This document shows, one piece after another, positions 58,689-64,000 of a DNA stretch of 64,000 bases; the first letter of the stretch is position 1; each line of letters begins with the position of its first letter. The DNA is from Chinchilla lanigera (lineage: Eukaryota > Chordata > Mammalia > Rodentia > Chinchillidae). The stretch is taken from contig NW_004955438.1 in assembly GCF_000276665.1 (NCBI RefSeq), positions 6,919,635 to 6,983,634 on the forward strand. The letters run 5' to 3'. The notes below the pieces were generated by a model that made no database searches, was not told the DNA's origin, and was given only the letters and a program-made list of their open reading frames with translations. The position numbers and the translations under genes are program-made.

Positions 58689-58808
58689 GGGGCTGGGGAT
58701 ATAGCGCAGCGGCACAGCACCTGCCCGGCAAGCGCAAGGTCTTGTGTTCGATTTCCGGTACCAGAAAAAAACAAAAAACAAACAACAACAAAACAAAAGA
58801 AAACAAAA
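58689..58808 (+). mobile_element. ID-family SINE, ATATAGCGCAGC variant
   Basis: Sense copy with changes in the A box (ATATAGCGCAGC) and a long AAAC-type tail. 11-bp duplication GCAACCACTAG at 58678-58688 and 58809-58819. Confidence 0.95.
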
Positions 58809-58819
58809 GCAACCACTAG

Positions 58820-59300
58820 CAATGTTCTTGCCTGATCCTCCACCAGGTCTTTGCCAGACCTTGTCTTTGTTTATAATCAGCTCCTGACAGAGAGAAAACT
58901 GAAAACAGGTTTCTTAATCAAATGTCCTTGTGCTTCTCTCTCCCTCTACACACTCCCGTTTGACAAGTCGCTTACAGAGAAACCTTTTCAAATCTGATAG
59001 AAACATGCCTTCTTTAGGTGTGGTAATGTGTAGGGTACAAGGCCATCACAATTTCTAGTTTTATTTTGGTTGTTATTTGATTGAACCTTATATTTTCAAG
59101 TACTAATATTTCCCATCATTATGTCCTTTTGGAAAATTCAGTCTTTAAATGAGGTCTTAAGATAAAGACATTTTCAGAGGTTTCAGTGCATCAGAAATAA
59201 TTCTCTCAACACCAAGAAGTTAAGCCCGCTCCAGTATCTGGCTCTTTTTACCAGTAAAGTCAACGATCAGAAGCTTTCTTCTAAGAACTGTTCATAAAGT
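58820..59300. other. Intergenic DNA
   Basis: Nothing assignable is seen. Confidence 0.5.
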
Positions 59301-59304
59301 CTGA

Positions 59305-59365
59305 AGGGTTAGTGTAGGGTTTGAAGCACTCACCTACCGTGCATAAGGCCTGAGTGATCATCACA
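59305..59365 (+). mobile_element. ID SINE fragment
   Basis: GGGTTAGTGTAGGGTTTGAA, GCACTCACCTACCGTGCATA and GGCCTGAGTGATCATCAC recall an ID body cut short at the L1 that follows. Confidence 0.5.
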
Positions 59366-59860
59366 GATGAATGGATAAAGAAAAGGCTGTATTCACCAGC
59401 AGTGGAAAAAAGATAAAGCTGAATCATTTGTAGGAAAATGGGTGCACCTTGAGATGCTAATATTCAAGAAATAAGTCAGGTATACAAGGCTAAATACTGC
59501 ATGGTTTCTCTTATGTGAGAAACTCAAAGTATAAATAAAGATTAAAGTAAAAGATAGATCATAGAAAATAGCAAGAGAGTTCTTTTTTTTTTTGGTCCCG
59601 GTAATCGAACTCAGGACCTGGCTCTTGGCAGGCAGGTGCTTGTGCCACTGAGCTACATGCCCGGCAACCAAGTTAAATCTTTCTTAACTACGAAGGAAAT
59701 TAAGAGATGGAAGGATGGGGAGGAAAAGGAGGGAAAGGAGATGAAAAAGGAATTAAGATGTGTTATGTACATGTGCCAATCCCACACTTAACAGTGCAAT
59801 CATTGTGTACTGCAAACATGTGCTAATAAAATAAAATACCAATTGCTTATAATATAATAT
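59366..59860 (+). repeat. L1 3' end
   Basis: GAATGGATAAAGAAAAGGCT, GCACCTTGAGATGCTAATAT, AAGAAATAAGTCAGGTATAC and a 3' UTR with GGAAGGATGGGGAGGAAAAG, ending TGCTAATAAAATAAAATACC. An ID SINE splits it. Confidence 0.8.
59583..59672 (-). mobile_element. ID-family SINE inside L1
   Basis: Antisense body TCCCGGTAATCGAACTCAGG, CTGGCTCTTGGCAGGCAGGT, GAGCTACATGCCCGGC. The target duplication is unclear. Confidence 0.85.
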
Positions 59861-59864
59861 GTGT

Positions 59865-60485
59865 AAGTTATTTGAATAATAATTCAATAAGTATATTACA
59901 TATAATACAAGTAAAAGATACTATGTGTGTTGATAAAATTCCAAGGTTGAGCCAAGGTTTTAGTGTATCAGAGATCCCCTCCTTTCTTTCCCATGCCTTC
60001 TCTCTGCTTGCCTCCTTCTTCTTCTCTCTTGGATAACTGCTGTCTTCAGGCTTGTATCCATGATATGTTACTTGATTCTGCACAGGTATTTATGAGTAAT
60101 AAATATTAATTATTGAGTGTATTGCTTTCATTTAGAATAATTTTTGTTCAATACTATAGTGACTCACTTTTATGTGGGTTCATGTGGTTTTCACTGCTTT
60201 TGGCCATATTTTATATAATACAATTCTTTACATCACCACTTTTTAGTTATTTAATTGTTTGTTAATGTTTGCATTATTTTCACGTGAGTTTTTTTTTCTT
60301 TCAACAGTATGGCTTTTATATTCTTAAATATTTATATTTTATTCTTGTTTTCTGCATTATTCGTTCATGATTTGCCTTAAATCTTTCAAAATAAAATTGC
60401 AGAATGGTAGTTATACGTATCTATAAAATTGATGCAAATTTCTTAACAAAATGGTGTACCAGTTGCAGTTTAAATAATTTCATTG
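59865..60485. other. AT-rich intergenic DNA
   Basis: Nothing assignable is seen. Confidence 0.55.
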
Positions 60486-60524
60486 TTCAAATCTATAATA
60501 AATTTATAATATAATTTTAAGTAA

Positions 60525-60595
60525 ATTATAAATTTATAATAAGCTATATTTATAATATAATATAATATTATATTATATTATAAATTTATAATAAG
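60525..60595. repeat. AT-only palindrome and direct repeat
   Basis: 60548-60585 is a perfect 38-bp palindrome made only of A and T, centred between 60566 and 60567. A 19-bp word ATTATAAATTTATAATAAG occurs at 60525-60543 and 60577-60595, partly overlapping it. Confidence 0.95.
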
Positions 60596-60749
60596 ACTAT
60601 GATTGGCTTCTGAAATATTTACATATTCATAGTTTTTAAATAATGTGTCAAAGTTATTTGTAATTATCCTTTTGATGTTTAGTAACTAAACACATTTTTA
60701 ATTCCTTCCAAATATCCCCATATGTCAAAAAATGTATTCAAATTATAAA

Positions 60750-62100
60750 TATCAGAAAAAAGTTGTAATTACCAGTTCTACAGACATAAAAATAAAAATA
60801 CACAGAAAGTAAAAACAACTTCATTTCAATAAATCTGTCAATTTAAAAAGTGGAAAAATATCAAATATGATTTAAATATCTTTTGAACTGAAAGAATATA
60901 AAAATCACCATCTTATGAACATATGTCATAAAACAAAACTAAAACACAGGAGAAGTTAAAATTCAAGGTATACACTATTAGAGGAGAATGATTCAATGAC
61001 TTAGTGTTTAAATATTTCAATCTAATGAAATATAACACCAAAATGAATTATAAGACAAGAAATAATAACAACTACTGCAAACAGTAATTGGACACACTCT
61101 GAAAAATAAAAAAAAAAAAAGAGTTACAGCACTGATGATGAAACTAACTACAAGAGCAGAGATTGAAGCTCCACAAAATCAGACTTTTGCAAAGGAAGAT
61201 TTTCAGTGCAGGTATTGAAATGATAAAAAGATAAAATCATACACAATTTACTGCAACTAAGTTCAAATTTTCTTGATATTAGAAATCTACAATTCATATA
61301 AATAAGTAATAGTCAAAATCCAAAGTAAAAACCTGAACCATTAATTTTAAAAATTTCCCCAAATTCTATTTTTAAATGACTTTAACAAATAAGTCTATCA
61401 AACATATAAATAAATAATTCTAATACCATATCACCTATTCCAGCAAATATATTCAACAGCTCTTTTAGTGGTCCTGATAAATTTGACTATAAAGCATAGC
61501 ACTGAAAATAAAATAAATTATTGGCCAATAAAAAATATAAACCAAATTCTTTGGTCAAGATAGATGAAAATATATTAATATCTCATAAGCAAATCTAGTA
61601 TCATATTCAAAAAATGGTACATTTTACCCATCTGAACTATAGAAAATGATTCAATGAATCAATTTTTATACATTCAGAAGGAAAAAATCATAACTCCTCC
61701 AAAAATATATAATTACTATTAATAAATTTATTCATAAGGAAAAAATTCATAAGTGCATGATCAATTTGATGATTAAAAATTATCACCCTCATATTTGACA
61801 TTTAAAACATGAAATCATGCAGCAGCAATTATTTTCATTAAAAAAGAAAAAGAAAAAAATTACTAATAAAGAACCAAAACAACAAAACAAAAACTTTCTT
61901 TTTCTTCTTTGGTCCTATACATGAAGATAACCCACAAATTCTAAAGGGAAATAACTGGAATATTGAAAGAGCTTATCAATATTTCTGAATATACAAGAAT
62001 TACATTTTAAACATTCAACAAAATAATTAATAATAACATACATCAATCTATAATAATATATATCTACAATTTCCCTTTACAAAAAAAGATGAGCACAAAA
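60750..62100 (+). repeat. Old L1 ORF2 relic, sense
   Basis: A-rich plus strand with ORF2-like order: 'TTTGCAAAGGAAGATTTTCA', 'CAAGATAGATGAAAATATAT', 'GCAAATCTAGTATCATATTC', 'CAATGAATCAATTTTTATAC', 'GTGCATGATCAATTTGATGA'. Very diverged, no open frame. Confidence 0.4.
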
Positions 62101-62259
62101 CAAAACTTCCCATGAATTTTTAATGGCTAACAGTTCTCATATTTGATCATCTTCTTTGCACCTGTTAAAAACCCTTGATTTTTTTCTATTCTGCATATGA
62201 GGATTTGTAAAGTCAATTAATTTTATGACCTAAGCATAATTAATCCCCCTCACATTTTT

Positions 62260-62610
62260 ATAACTCATATAAAAATTACCATAGACTGAGTGATTTAAAC
62301 AAAAGTGGATTATTTCTTATATTTCATTCGATGAAGTCCAAACTCAAGGCACCAATTAATACAACTTCTAATTAAAATCCATGTTCTAGTTTCAAGACTG
62401 ATGCCATTTTTTGTATCTTTATGAGACAGAAAAAATAGAGAGCAAATGAGTTTTTTCTGTTGCCGTCTCTTATGAAGACTGACTTATGAATCCAAATCTA
62501 AGGACTCCACACTCAGGAATTTACCTCTTGAAAGGCCCATATCCACACTAATCACATTGGGTTTAGGTTCAAATACTTGAATTTTGAAGACAAAAAAACA
62601 TTCGATCCAT
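62260..62610 (-). repeat. MaLR-like LTR relic
   Basis: 'ACCATAGACTGAGTGATTTA', 'AACAAAAGTGGATTATTTCT', then 'CCGTCTCTTATGAAGACTGA', 'CTAATCACATTGGGTTTAGG' and 'TACTTGAATTTTGAAGACAA' keep the antisense order of a MaLR-type LTR. Best preserved of the copies of this type here. Confidence 0.55.
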
Positions 62611-62894
62611 GACAACCTGAGTGTATTTTCCCCAACTGCATGTCCTTTGCATCTGTCCAACAAAATCATTCCCTCTCAACAACTCTAAAAGTCTTCACTC
62701 ATTCTAGAATCAATTCTGAGGTCCAAACCCTCACCTGAATATCAGCAAAGTCAGTTATAGGTGAAAAAGGAGGTACAATTCATCCTGAGGCAAAAGTTTT
62801 AGCTCTCCAACTGGAAGACTGTTCCATCACTCAGTATAAATTCTTCACTGAGCCCATGGCATTTTCCCACCAAGCTACGTACTCAGCACTTTTG

Positions 62895-63012
62895 ATTTTT
62901 TGTTTGAAATAAGGTTTCACTAAGTTGTTTGAGCTGCTTTCAAACTTGCAAGTGATCCTTTTGCCTCAGTTTTCTCAGGAGCTGGGATTATTGGTAAGTG
63001 GCACTGAACCTG
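62895..63012 (-). mobile_element. Old B1-type SINE
   Basis: AAGGTTTCACTAAGTTGTTT, CTTTCAAACTTGCAAGTGAT, CCTTTTGCCTCAGTTTTCTC and GGAGCTGGGATTATTGGTAA keep the antisense B1 order. Confidence 0.8.
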
Positions 63013-63014
63013 TT

Positions 63015-64000
63015 TTGCCATTTATTTGTGAGGCACAAAATTATGTGATAAATTATGTGCTTCCAAACTGAAGTGTTGATACAGTTATAGTGTAAACGTT
63101 TTCATTCTGAAAGGAAAGAAGAAAGAACAAATGAACGCTTTAATCCCAAATCAGGGAGAGTGAGTAGCCTGAGATCTACGGGCTCAGAGCAGTGCTGTCA
63201 GTGTCCTGTCACCCAGGCACATGCGACTGGCACTGCCATTCCCGGTCCCTCTTCCGTAGCTCTCCCTACGCTGGGACATAGTGTATGCCGCTTTGCTCTG
63301 TTTTGCGGTATATAATCCCTTTCTAAGACAATTTATTTAATATGAATTATTTCAATGCCAGAACTTTATTACTTTCTTGATTTAATTTCACTGGGAAATG
63401 AAAATTTACTTTCTACATTTTGAAACTCATTAATCATGTTACTTTAATACCCCACTTACGTGACTCTGGCATGTGAATCAACTCTAGCTATTCACATGCC
63501 CTATTTTTCCTTGTTTCTTTTATTCTGTAGTCTTTACTGTTACAGAGTAGCATTCAATAGATTCACCTATTCATTGAGTTACCTATGAACCCTCTCACCT
63601 TATTTTGACAATGTCTAATCACTTTTAAAATAGTCTCCAGCATCAGAAAGCAAATACTCCACTGAACTGCATCTTCTCTGAGATAGCACTTTCTCCCCTC
63701 TTCCAACTGTCTTGCCCTTTTAGGGATTTAAGAATCAATAACCTATTCTAGAGAGAAAGCAACATGAAAGGTTGGTGTTCTCTGAACTGTTCTTTCTCTT
63801 AGATCAAGTCTGCTCTGACAATCTGTTCACCATTTCTACCAAATTTCTGGATGGCCTGTGGACTTGGACAACTTGCTATAATTGGTTAGTTCTATGAAGG
63901 GAGATGACTACATATCCCAGTATGTGACTGTGGATATGCAGAGGCTTAAAAAAGTTACTCAGAGATGAGACTGAACACCTAGACGACTAGAGAGGTTATA
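63015..64000. other. Intergenic DNA with a CpG-retaining block
   Basis: 63110-63320 is GC-richer and keeps several CpGs (ATCTACGGGCT, CATGCGACTGG, CCTACGCTGGG, TGCCGCTTTG). No gene or repeat was recognised there or in the remainder. Confidence 0.45.

Overview
The window is AT-rich, gene-poor mammalian nuclear DNA, almost certainly from a rodent. The evidence is about twenty copies of a tRNA-Ala-like ID-family SINE (5' end GGGGCTGGGGATTTAGCTCAG, A-rich tail, target-site duplications of 8-18 bp), 7SL-derived B1-type SINEs on both strands, many L1 fragments, and older mammalian layers (L2, MIR, MaLR-like LTRs). The ID variant here (typically GCGGCAAAGCGCCTGCC, then a CCGGTACCGGAG end) and the lack of murid B2/B4 argue against mouse or rat. 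A castorimorph such as a beaver or pocket gopher is my best guess, but the sequence read alone does not prove it.

I find no convincing intact cellular protein-coding gene, rRNA, functional tRNA, CRISPR array or operon. The many 60-120 codon open frames are chance frames or lie in repeats. The window reads as intergenic or deep intronic DNA. A few less AT-rich, apparently repeat-free blocks (about 11.74-12.23, 33.59-34.0, 34.84-35.33, 49.0-49.96 and 55.58-55.9 kb) could be conserved non-coding elements, and one 76-bp stretch near 55.8 kb looks like a possible exon.

Layout: 0-5 kb holds L2, L1/HAL1-type and MaLR-like relics plus two ID SINEs. 5-16 kb is mostly unique AT-rich DNA with a recurring L1 3' UTR at 9.8-10.3 kb. 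16.9-18.4 kb is an L1 3' end with an inverted 5' segment. 19-27 kb is scattered ID SINEs, an L1 relic and LTR-like repeats. 28.1-29.5 kb resembles antisense MaLR internal sequence. 30.6-33.2 kb holds three L1 pieces. 33.2-36 kb is mostly unique. 36-41.5 kb mixes L2, L1-tail and SINE copies. 41.5-48.3 kb is a nested block of antisense L1 sequence, SINEs and a 2-kb GC-rich insertion. 49-56 kb is mostly unique. 56.6-59.9 kb is another SINE/L1 cluster. 60-62.1 kb is very AT-rich, with a 38-bp palindrome and an old L1 ORF2 relic, and 62.3-63 kb carries LTR-like and B1 relics.

The most unusual locus is 42063-44054. It is a minus-strand retrocopy flanked by a perfect 15-bp duplication, with an A-rich 3' end, a retroviral-type aspartic protease motif (LLDTGAD), zinc-knuckle-like residues in a neighbouring frame, a 159-codon open frame upstream, and degenerate tandem repeats in the 3' third. 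I read it as an endogenous-retrovirus gag-pro-like transcript (or the mRNA of a gag-derived gene) copied into an older L1 by L1 machinery. The copy is broken by frameshifts.
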